Below are positions 1 to 4,527 of a stretch of DNA of 6,346 bases, piece after piece. This stretch comes from Pyrinomonadaceae bacterium. Its GTDB lineage: Bacteria > Acidobacteriota > Blastocatellia > Pyrinomonadales > Pyrinomonadaceae. Below the pieces are notes generated by a model. It ran no database searches. It worked only from the letters and a program-made list of their open reading frames with translations, and was not told the DNA's origin. The stretch spans positions 1 through 6,346 of the forward strand of contig JAGOWF010000163.1 of the NCBI GenBank assembly GCA_018060305.1. The letters run 5' to 3'. A program made the translations under genes and the position numbers. Numbering within the stretch: position 1 is the first letter of the stretch; each line of letters opens with the position of its first letter.

Positions 1-121
1 ATAACTAATAACTAAAAACTAATATAACTAATAACTGAAGAAAGGGCTTTCAGTTGTTAGTTTTTAGTTGATAGTTAAAAGCCGTCCAGTTGATAGTTAA
101 TAGTTATTAGTTGATAGTTAA
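1..121. repeat. AT-rich heptad repeat forming an imperfect palindrome, upstream of moaA
   Basis: Fourteen 7-nt units can be read. Five are in forward sense (ATAACTA at 1-7 and 8-14, AAAACTA 15-21, two extra bases, ATAACTA 24-30, ATAACTG 31-37). A 13-nt spacer follows, then four reverse-sense units (51-78, for example CAGTTGT, TAGTTGA, TAGTTAA), an 8-nt GC-richer spacer (79-86), and five more reverse units in perfect register (87-121). The two senses pair: 26-39 with 49-62 gives a 14-bp stem including one G-T pair, and 10-21 with 58-69 is a perfect 12-bp match. The block may extend left of the window. It ends 3 nt before the moaA GTG codon and puts stops in all frames ahead of it. Short heptamer repeats of this general kind are known from cyanobacteria; its identity here is not established. 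Confidence 0.85.
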
Positions 122-124
122 GAT

Positions 125-1117
125 GTGCCGCTGCGTGACGCATACAACCGAACGATCCGTGATCTGCGAATCTCGCTGACCGACAGATGTAATTTTCGCT
201 GCTTTTACTGCCTGCCGCACGGCGAGCCGGCGTGGGCGAGGCGCGAGACACTGTTGACATTTGAGGAGCTCGAACGCCTTGTCGGCATCTTTGTCGATCT
301 CGGGATCGAGAAGGTCCGCCTCACCGGCGGCGAACCGCTGATACGCCGCGACGTTCCCGTTCTGGTCGAGAAATTCGCACGGCTCAAACCGAAGCTAAAG
401 GACATCGCTCTCACGACGAACGGCTACGATTTTCCGCGTCATGCCGATGCGCTGCGTGACGCAGGGCTCGACCGCGTGACGCTGAGCCTCGATACGCTCG
501 ATCGCGACCGGTTCACCGAGATCACAGGTGTTGACGCGCTTGAGCGTGTTTACGCGGCCATTGATAAGGCGAAAGCACTCGGCTTTGATCCGGTCAAGGT
601 CAACGCCGTCATCGTGCGCGGCCGCAACGAGGACGAGCTTGTCGATTTTGCGCGTTTCGCACGCGAACAGGCCATTTCGTTCCGTTTTATCGAATATATG
701 CCGCTCGACAGCGGCCGCGAATGGACGCGCGAAGCGATGGTCTCAGGCCGCGAAATACGCGATGCGATCAATGAGGTTTATCCGCTCGAATTAAAAGCGG
801 CCTCGCGCGGAACGGGCACCGCGTGGAATTACGTCTTTGCCGACAGAGCTCCCGGCGAGATCGGCATCATCGCACCTGTTACCGAGATGTTCTGCGGCCA
901 ATGCTCGCGTATCCGCCTGACCGCCGACGGCCAGATCCGCACATGCCTCTTCTCAACCACCGAACACAATCTGCGCGACGTCGCCCGCAGCGGTGCGTCA
1001 GACGATGAGATCGCAAGATTTATCGAGCAAACCGTCCTCCAAAAAGAAGCCCGCCACCACATCAACGACGCAACCTTTGTCCAGCCTGAAAGGACGATGA
1101 GTTTTATTGGGGGTTGA
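125..1117 (+). CDS. moaA: GTP 3',8-cyclase MoaA (radical SAM, molybdenum cofactor biosynthesis)
   Basis: MoaA converts GTP to 3',8-cyclo-7,8-dihydro-GTP, the first step of molybdopterin synthesis, with MoaC acting next. The 330-residue product has the usual family length. The N-terminal radical SAM cluster motif is C22-x3-C26-x2-C29 (within TDRCNFRCFYC), followed by the SAM-binding TGGEP at 67-71 and TTNG at 97-100. The C-terminal cluster that binds GTP is C257-x2-C260-x13-C274 in FCGQCSRIRLTADG, and the protein ends in the family's Gly-Gly dipeptide. The start is GTG at 125: the preceding in-frame codons are GAT and the stop TAA (119-121), and LRDAYNRTIRDLRIS aligns with the usual MoaA N-terminus, so nothing is missing. 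No Shine-Dalgarno is visible because the heptad repeat runs up to the start. No other moa/moe gene is in the window. It converges on parE with a 5-nt gap. Confidence 0.96.
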   Translation: MPLRDAYNRTIRDLRISLTDRCNFRCFYCLPHGEPAWARRETLLTFEELERLVGIFVDLGIEKVRLTGGEPLIRRDVPVLVEKFARLKPKLKDIALTTNGYDFPRHADALRDAGLDRVTLSLDTLDRDRFTEITGVDALERVYAAIDKAKALGFDPVKVNAVIVRGRNEDELVDFARFAREQAISFRFIEYMPLDSGREWTREAMVSGREIRDAINEVYPLELKAASRGTGTAWNYVFADRAPGEIGIIAPVTEMFCGQCSRIRLTADGQIRTCLFSTTEHNLRDVARSGASDDEIARFIEQTVLQKEARHHINDATFVQPERTMSFIGG

Positions 1118-1122
1118 GAGTC

Positions 1123-1422
1123 TTACGGCTTGAGTTCCATACCCATCTGCCGGCGGCCGTGAATAACGGTTTCGATCGTCACCGAATCGTCGATTATTCG
1201 GTATATGATCCGGTAGTTGTAAACAAAAATCTCTCGGACATTTTCGACGCCGTATTCCGGCACAATTCTACCGCGTCGGGGTGATGCCGATAGCTGTCGG
1301 ACTCTATAAAATATCTTCTGCACTACGGCGGCTGCGTAGAATTCGGAATCCTCTGCGATATAGGCTGCTATAGACGCAACGTCATCCAGTGCGGACGGCG
1401 ACCAATCTACTTGGTAAGCCAT
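1123..1422 (-). CDS. parE: ParE/RelE-superfamily toxin
   Basis: A 99-residue protein with the ParE-type fold signature: an N-terminal strand (YQVDWSPSALDDV, 3-15), a helical hairpin (about 12-46), the SPRRGRIVPE turn (47-56), then the C-terminal strands with VREIFVYNYRIIYRI (62-76) and VTIETVIHGRR (81-91). The family poisons DNA gyrase (ParE) or cleaves mRNA on the ribosome (RelE); sequence alone does not decide which, but the HGRR ending favours the ParE-like branch. It overlaps the upstream antitoxin gene by 16 nt, so the two are translationally coupled, and it is the last gene of a three-gene cassette with the DUF433 gene. The start ATG lies in the antitoxin's final codons. The stop lies 5 nt from the moaA stop on the other strand. 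Confidence 0.88.
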   Translation of the reverse strand: MAYQVDWSPSALDDVASIAAYIAEDSEFYAAAVVQKIFYRVRQLSASPRRGRIVPEYGVENVREIFVYNYRIIYRIIDDSVTIETVIHGRRQMGMELKP

Positions 1423-1595
1423 TTCTCGAACTTTTTCTCAGCCTGCTCTTGCGTTAACGTCCCTTCTCGTTCCGCCGACTCGACACCTTTTTCTATCTTG
1501 TCGATAACGTATAGCTGATACTGAAGATCCTCGATAGTCGCATCGGCTGGGAGGCGATCCAGCAAAGAAGTTACCTGTTCGCGAAGGGTGTTCAT
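1407..1595 (-). CDS. small antitoxin partner of ParE
   Basis: A 62-residue acidic helical protein directly upstream of, and overlapping, the ParE toxin gene. LLDRLPADATIEDLQYQLYVIDKIEKG (11-37) matches a common class of short ParE-partner antitoxins built around a P-x-x-A-T-x-E/D-D-x-x-Y-x-L/I-Y-V core, followed by a charged helix (ESAEREGTLTQEQAEKKFEKWL, 39-60) that probably wraps the toxin. No separate DNA-binding domain is obvious, so autoregulation may depend on the N-terminus or on the upstream DUF433 protein. The ATG overlaps the stop of the DUF433 gene (ATGA, 1592-1595), and a weak purine-rich GAGG stretch lies upstream inside that gene. The assignment rests on the recalled family pattern plus position beside parE. 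Confidence 0.8.
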   Translation of the reverse strand: MNTLREQVTSLLDRLPADATIEDLQYQLYVIDKIEKGVESAEREGTLTQEQAEKKFEKWLTK

Positions 1596-1780
1596 AAATT
1601 CTGACCTCGAACGGCCGAAATGGCCTCGCGAGTAAGGCGCGGGTGAGCGTCGAGTATCTGCTCGACAGTCTCCCCGGCTGCGAGCTTTTCAAGGATCAAT
1701 TCGACCGTAATGCGGGTGCCGGCGATGACTGGTTTGCCCATCATTACGTTTGGATCTGAGTTGATAAGATTCATCTCCAT
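1592..1780 (-). CDS. DUF433 domain protein, C-terminally short
   Basis: A 62-residue protein with the DUF433 signature: DPNVMMGKPVIAGTRITVELILEKL (9-33), the turn AAGETVEQIL (34-43) and HPRLTREAIS (46-55). DUF433 proteins are small winged-helix/HTH-like proteins often encoded in TA loci, typically beside PIN-like toxins. Family members usually continue about 15 more residues after this point as an alanine-rich helix; here the protein ends in AVRGQNL and its TGA overlaps the next ATG by 4 nt (ATGA). No family-like continuation is visible in frame past the stop, so the end is probably a rearranged junction, not a point mutation. Start: ATG at 1780; a second in-frame ATG at 1774 is possible. A -10-like TATACT lies 6 nt upstream. 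It probably forms an operon with the two genes downstream, perhaps supplying DNA binding (inference). Confidence 0.82.
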   Translation of the reverse strand: MEMNLINSDPNVMMGKPVIAGTRITVELILEKLAAGETVEQILDAHPRLTREAISAVRGQNL

Positions 1781-1786
1781 GTTTTT

Positions 1787-1792
1787 AGTATA
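1787..1792 (-). promoter_or_regulatory. candidate -10 element for the DUF433-antitoxin-parE operon
   Basis: The minus strand reads TATACT with 6 nt (AAAAAC) between it and the ATG at 1780, so transcription would start at or beside the start codon and the mRNA would be leaderless. No Shine-Dalgarno is present to argue otherwise. No good -35 hexamer is seen 16-18 nt upstream. An inverted repeat, ATTCG-N7-CGAAT (1797-1813), covers the spacer and could be an operator, as expected for an autoregulated TA operon. Confidence 0.4.
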
Positions 1793-1796
1793 CCCT

Positions 1797-1813
1797 ATTC
1801 GATCCTGCCGAAT
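1797..1813. promoter_or_regulatory. small inverted repeat, possible TA operator
   Basis: ATTCG and CGAAT flank a 7-nt centre just upstream of the TATACT element of the DUF433-antitoxin-parE operon. TA operons are normally repressed by the antitoxin at palindromes overlapping the promoter, and the position fits. The arms are only 5 bp, so a chance occurrence is quite possible. Confidence 0.25.
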
Positions 1814-1924
1814 CGACGAGTTTCATGGCTATGAATATCTTACAATAGACGCATCATCCGCCACCCGGCCCAAGATTGATCTTACAGCGTCCTTTACCGA
1901 CCTATCGGGGGTTAGTCAGGAAAA

Positions 1925-2140
1925 CTAAGCTCGGGCCTTTGATCCTTTTGCTATCTTGACCAACAGACGTAGGGCCTCATTCACCGACTCAGACGTGGAA
2001 AATGATCTTGCGACATCGGGTGCGAGGGTGACGGTGACACAATTACTTTTGCGCCTTCCTGGGCCGCGAGCTACAAGGGTTAGCTGACTGAAGTCATACT
2101 CGGGCCGCAGTTCGTCATTTGCCTCAGATTTCTTCTTCAT
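1925..2140 (-). CDS. brnA: BrnA-type antitoxin (RHH-like)
   Basis: A 71-residue protein directly following the BrnT gene, as is usual for this toxin. After a charged N-terminus comes LRPEYDFSQLTLVARGPGRRK (11-31), a pattern typical of BrnT-linked antitoxins, then VTVTLAPDVARSF (35-47) and SESVNEALRLLVKI (50-63), the strand and helices of a ribbon-helix-helix-like DNA-binding domain. In the known BrnTA system BrnA binds BrnT and represses the operon. ATG at 2140 lies 7 nt past the present brnT stop; before the nonsense change in brnT the two genes would have overlapped by 17 nt. The RBS is weak (GAGTG upstream). The gene itself looks intact. No clear hairpin terminator follows in the 144-bp gap. 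Confidence 0.8.
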   Translation of the reverse strand: MKKKSEANDELRPEYDFSQLTLVARGPGRRKSNCVTVTLAPDVARSFSTSESVNEALRLLVKIAKGSKARA

Positions 2141-2147
2141 AATGTTT

Positions 2148-2399
2148 TCACTCAGTCGGCGTTGCTTTTCTTGCAGTAATCAGCCAAGTCAGGTCTGAAC
2201 GTTCAGTATAAGCGACAACGAGCAGTCGATTCCTGTTTGATGCGCCAAGTGCGATGAATCGCGCTTCCTTTTTCGAGCGATCGGGGTCCGCAAAGATCAA
2301 ATAGAATGGGTCATAGAAGACCGTCTGGGCTTCTTCAAACGAGACCTTATGCTTAGCCTGATTCGATTTAGCTTTTTCATCGTCCCATTCAAATTTCAT
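2148..2399 (-). CDS. brnT: BrnT-family toxin, tail removed by a premature stop
   Basis: BrnT is a RelE-fold ribonuclease toxin. The 83-residue product starts with the family hallmark FEWDDEKAKSNQAKHKVSFEEA (3-24), then VFYDP (27-31), ARFIALGAS (46-54), RLLVVAYTER (58-67) and LITARKAT (73-80). Family members go on with an E-R-x-x-Y-E-E type tail; here the frame stops after PTE at TGA (2148-2150), yet the next codons in frame read KHYEEEI before a second stop at 2124-2126. A CGA or AGA arginine codon changed to TGA explains this exactly, and the restored gene (2124-2399, 91 aa) would overlap brnA by 17 nt. The core fold and most of the active-site region remain, so activity cannot be ruled out. 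The ATG (2397-2399) overlaps the original stop of the phd-like gene as TAATG. A sequencing error is the main alternative. Confidence 0.85.
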   Translation of the reverse strand: MKFEWDDEKAKSNQAKHKVSFEEAQTVFYDPFYLIFADPDRSKKEARFIALGASNRNRLLVVAYTERSDLTWLITARKATPTE

Positions 2400-2443
2400 T
2401 ATCCTAGAAGTTTAGAGGCGACTTCGTTGTGCGGAATTGTAGG
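2399..2443 (-). pseudogene. in-frame remnant of the phd-like antitoxin C-terminus
   Basis: Downstream of the ochre stop, the phd frame stays open for 14 codons (PTIPHNEVASKLLG) and ends in TAA sharing its last base with the brnT ATG (TAATG). The P-T-I-P-H-x-x-V pattern matches the toxin-binding tail of relatives as I recall them, and the fit to the brnT start supports this as the original gene end. Confidence 0.7.
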
Positions 2444-2584
2444 TTATTCCCGTCGCTCAGCGATCGCGGCGAGGTCGTCGATGTCTTCCATCAGCTCCTC
2501 AAACTCGTCAATCGGAACAAGTACGCCGGTCTTCGCACCCGACTGATCAGTCACGTATTGCAGTTCGCGTCCCTTGACGTTCAT
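2444..2584 (-). CDS. Phd/YefM-type antitoxin, prematurely stopped (likely pseudogene)
   Basis: The 46-residue product, MNVKGRELQYVT.. to ..AIAERRE, carries the N-terminal DNA-binding half of a Phd/YefM-type antitoxin: VKGRELQYVTDQSG (3-16), the strand KTGVLVPIDEFEELME (18-33), then DIDDLAAIAERRE (34-46). Relatives continue with E-P-T-I-P-H-x-x-V and a basic tail that binds the toxin. Here the codon after GAA is TAA (2444-2446), and the following in-frame codons encode PTIPHNEVASKLLG before a second TAA at 2399-2401 that overlaps the brnT ATG. A GAA-to-TAA change explains this. I chose the ATG at 2584: an upstream in-frame extension (to 2674) would run into the tyrosine phenol-lyase gene and is not family-like, and a TATAAT lies 9 nt before 2584. 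No RelE-type partner is present; the next gene is brnT. What remains could still bind DNA. Confidence 0.75.
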   Translation of the reverse strand: MNVKGRELQYVTDQSGAKTGVLVPIDEFEELMEDIDDLAAIAERRE

Positions 2585-2593
2585 CACGGGTTC

Positions 2594-2599
2594 ATTATA
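2594..2599 (-). promoter_or_regulatory. candidate -10 element for the phd-brnT-brnA operon
   Basis: A consensus TATAAT on the minus strand lies 9 nt before the ATG at 2584, in the 40-nt gap after the tyrosine phenol-lyase stop. Transcription would begin 2-3 nt before the start codon, giving an almost leaderless mRNA. No good -35 is seen at 16-18 nt spacing, so this is a partial match only. Confidence 0.4.
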
Positions 2600-2624
2600 C
2601 ATCAACGGCAACGAATGAAGATCG

Positions 2625-4034
2625 CTACAACCGCTCAAACCTCGCCTGAAAGAACCTAAGATACTTCGGCTCATAGACCATTTTGAGGCCGCGTGCGTTT
2701 TCGCGGTTCTCGTAAACGGCGCGGACCGATTCGGCGACGACGTCCATGTGGGCTTGGGTATAGACGCGGCGCGGGATGGTCAGGCGCGTGAGTTCGAGCT
2801 TTGGATAGTGATGATCGCCGGTCACGGGGTCGCGCCCCGCCGAGGCGATGCCGCGCTCCATCGAGCGAATGCCCGAATCGAGATAAAGCTCGGCGGCGAG
2901 CGTCTGCGCAGGGAATTTTATCTGCTCCAAGTGCGGATAGAATCCTCGCGCATCGAGAAATATCGCGTGGCCGCCGACAGGATGCACGATCGGTATGCCC
3001 CATGTCGTCAGCAGTTCGCCGAGGTAGAGCACCTGGCCGATACGCGAGTTGACGTGATCGTCCTCGACGCTCTCGGCGATGCCGATGGCCATCGCCTCCA
3101 TATCGCGGCCGGCGAGGCCGCCGTAGGTGTGCAGGCCCTCGTAAACGACGACGAGATTGCGTAGTTCTTCAAACATCTCGCGGTCGTTGATCGCCAGCCA
3201 GCCGCCGATGTTGACGAGGTTGTCTTTCTTTGCGCTCATCCACGCTCCGTGCGAATAGGAGCAAAATTCCTTTAAGATCTCAGCGATCGTCTTATCCGCG
3301 TAGCCCTCTTCGCGCTCGCGGATAAACCACGCATTCTCGACCAGCCGCGTCGCGTCGAGATACAGCCTGATGCCGTAACGGTCAACGAGCTCGCGCACCG
3401 CGCGCACGTTTGCCATGCTTACGGGCTGCCCGCCGGCCATGTTGACCGTGCCCGCGAGGCTGACGTAGGCGATATTCTCGGCGCCTTTCTCATTGATCAG
3501 CGCGTCGAGCTTGTCGAGATCGATATTGCCCTTAAATGGATGCAATACTTGAGGATAGTGGGCCTCGTCGATGATGACATCGACAAAAATGCCGCCCGCG
3601 AGCTCCTGATGCAGCCGCGTCGTCGTGAAATACATATTGCCCGGCACGAACTGCCCTCGCTTGATCGCGACCTGGCTAATGAGGTGCTCGGCACCGCGGC
3701 CCTGATGCGTCGGGACGATGAATTCGTAGCCGTAGTATTTTCGAATCGCGTCTTCGAGATGATAATAATTGCGGCTGCCGGCATACGCTTCGTCGCCGAG
3801 CATCATCGCGGCCCACTGCCGGTCTGACATCGCCGATGTGCCGCTGTCAGTCAGCAGATCGATATACACCTCCTGCGAGCGGAGCAGGAATGTGTTGTAA
3901 CCGGCGTCCTCGAGCGCCTTTTCGCGTTGCCCGCGGTCGGTCATCCTCAATGGCTCGACCATCTTGATCTTCCACGGCTCGGCCCACGAACGCCGCTCAA
4001 ACTGCTGGCCGATCGTCATTAATTTTTCTGGCAT
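2625..4034 (-). CDS. tpl: tyrosine phenol-lyase (beta-tyrosinase), PLP-dependent
   Basis: The enzyme catalyses L-tyrosine + H2O = phenol + pyruvate + NH3, in the cytoplasm. The 469-residue product follows the Citrobacter freundii enzyme along its length with a constant offset of 13, so that family residues recalled from that enzyme fall in place: Y84 (Y71), T137 (T124), D227 (D214) and R230 (R217) around PLP, K270 (K257) as Schiff-base lysine in SAKKD, R394 (R381) in SMERG, R417 (R404), and F461 (F448). T137, R394 and F461 separate phenol-lyases from tryptophanases, which otherwise share the fold. Near-invariant stretches include LLTDSGTSAMSD (60-71), VPTHQGRGAE (107-116) and YEGLHTYGGLAGRDMEAMA (298-316). 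The start ATG has a good SD (GGGAG, 6-nt spacer) and adds about 13 residues to the usual N-terminus; M6 is an alternative. It is flanked by TA cassettes on both sides and has no tyrosine permease beside it. Confidence 0.94.
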   Translation of the reverse strand: MPEKLMTIGQQFERRSWAEPWKIKMVEPLRMTDRGQREKALEDAGYNTFLLRSQEVYIDLLTDSGTSAMSDRQWAAMMLGDEAYAGSRNYYHLEDAIRKYYGYEFIVPTHQGRGAEHLISQVAIKRGQFVPGNMYFTTTRLHQELAGGIFVDVIIDEAHYPQVLHPFKGNIDLDKLDALINEKGAENIAYVSLAGTVNMAGGQPVSMANVRAVRELVDRYGIRLYLDATRLVENAWFIREREEGYADKTIAEILKEFCSYSHGAWMSAKKDNLVNIGGWLAINDREMFEELRNLVVVYEGLHTYGGLAGRDMEAMAIGIAESVEDDHVNSRIGQVLYLGELLTTWGIPIVHPVGGHAIFLDARGFYPHLEQIKFPAQTLAAELYLDSGIRSMERGIASAGRDPVTGDHHYPKLELTRLTIPRRVYTQAHMDVVAESVRAVYENRENARGLKMVYEPKYLRFFQARFERL

Positions 4035-4040
4035 AAATTT

Positions 4041-4045
4041 CTCCC
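4041..4045 (-). promoter_or_regulatory. ribosome binding site of tpl
   Basis: GGGAG on the minus strand, with a 6-nt spacer (AAATTT) to the ATG at 4034. It supports the longer N-terminus over the internal Met6. The same bases form one arm of a potential stem (4041-4049 with 4061-4067). Confidence 0.75.
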
Positions 4046-4079
4046 AGCCTCAACTTTGACGGCTGAGACGAGAAGTCTG

Positions 4080-4095
4080 TATGACGTGGGTCACA
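4080..4095. promoter_or_regulatory. CRP-like 16-bp palindrome upstream of tpl
   Basis: On the minus strand the site reads TGTGA-CCCACG-TCATA, which matches the CRP half-sites TGTGA-N6-TCACA at 9 of 10 positions. Its centre lies about 53 nt before the tpl ATG, in the short gap between the PIN toxin gene and tpl, where an activator site would be expected. Enterobacterial tpl genes are known to be controlled by CRP and TyrR. Whether this organism has a regulator with that specificity is unknown, no strong -10 is seen at the matching distance, and no TyrR box is visible. Confidence 0.35.
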
Positions 4096-4119
4096 AACGG
4101 GCAGGTTTGGCGGCGAATG

Positions 4120-4521
4120 TCAGATAACATTCTGCACAAAGTCTCTCGGCGTGACGATCTCGACACCGCGAAACGGATTCAAGACGAGCAGGTCGCTGTC
4201 GCCTGTGATCAAATAATCAGCATCACCGCTGACCGCAAGCTCAAGAAATTTATCGTCGTTGGGATCGCGACAAGCACGGATCGGCTCAGTGATTCGGACC
4301 AGTTCTGCGATCTCGATGAGTTCGCGGATAAAACTGCGACGTTGCGTGTGAGGCGAATATCGATCAAATTTAGTGCGGTCGAGGGTGTCATTCAATTCTT
4401 CAAGGACATCGACGGACACAATAATGGTCCCCCTTTCGAACAGAAGATCTAACGCTCGTCGTGGGATGCCGCCGACTATCGCCGCGCTGACGAGGACGCT
4501 GTTGTCAATGACGCCGCGCAA
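4120..4521 (-). CDS. PIN-domain toxin (VapC-like ribonuclease)
   Basis: A 133-residue PIN-domain protein of the 'putative toxin component, PIN family' type. Acidic metal-binding residues are visible: D6 in GVIDNSVLVSA, E42 in VLEEL, D90 in RDPNDDKFLELA and D108/D110 in YLITGDSDLL. The DADYLITGDSDLL stretch (100-112) is a hallmark. PIN toxins cleave RNA, often tRNA or rRNA, using Mg2+ or Mn2+. Homology places the start at TTG (4519-4521); there is no ATG nearby in frame. GAGGA lies 12 nt upstream in the end of the antitoxin gene, so translation is probably coupled. It follows the RHH antitoxin with a 6-nt gap. The gene looks intact. Confidence 0.9.
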   Translation of the reverse strand: MRGVIDNSVLVSAAIVGGIPRRALDLLFERGTIIVSVDVLEELNDTLDRTKFDRYSPHTQRRSFIRELIEIAELVRITEPIRACRDPNDDKFLELAVSGDADYLITGDSDLLVLNPFRGVEIVTPRDFVQNVI

Positions 4522-4527
4522 TGGTTC

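Noticed and set aside
1..121. CRISPR array or tRNA/rRNA structure in the heptad repeats
   Set aside because: Units are 7 nt, without unique spacers of constant size, and both orientations occur; no cas genes or RNA gene features are present.
1781..1924. A gene or terminator in the 144-bp gap after brnA
   Set aside because: The open plus frame here has no recognisable domain, and only 4-5 bp hairpins without a U-run are present.
2124..2150. Stop-codon recoding or alternative genetic code as the explanation for the brnT and phd stops
   Set aside because: Two different stops (TGA, TAA) would need different amino acids, while moaA, tpl, xylH and others end normally at TGA or TAG with no internal stops. 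Point mutation or sequencing error is simpler.
2585..2674. Longer N-terminus for the phd-like gene
   Set aside because: The extra 30 residues overlap the tpl 3' end, are unlike the family, and the -10 box at 2594-2599 places transcription start after them.
2748..3164. 138-codon plus-strand reading frame within the tyrosine phenol-lyase gene
   Set aside because: It is antisense to a well-conserved gene, shows no family motif, and arises from GC-rich codon structure.
2625..4034. Tryptophanase (TnaA) as the identity of the PLP enzyme
   Set aside because: The SMERG arginine, the FTTTR threonine and the LRFF phenylalanine follow tyrosine phenol-lyase, and the whole C-terminal region aligns with it without gaps.
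4081..4452. 123-codon plus-strand reading frame opposite the PIN toxin gene
   Set aside because: The minus-strand frame has clear PIN motifs and an antitoxin beside it; the plus frame has no recognisable domain.
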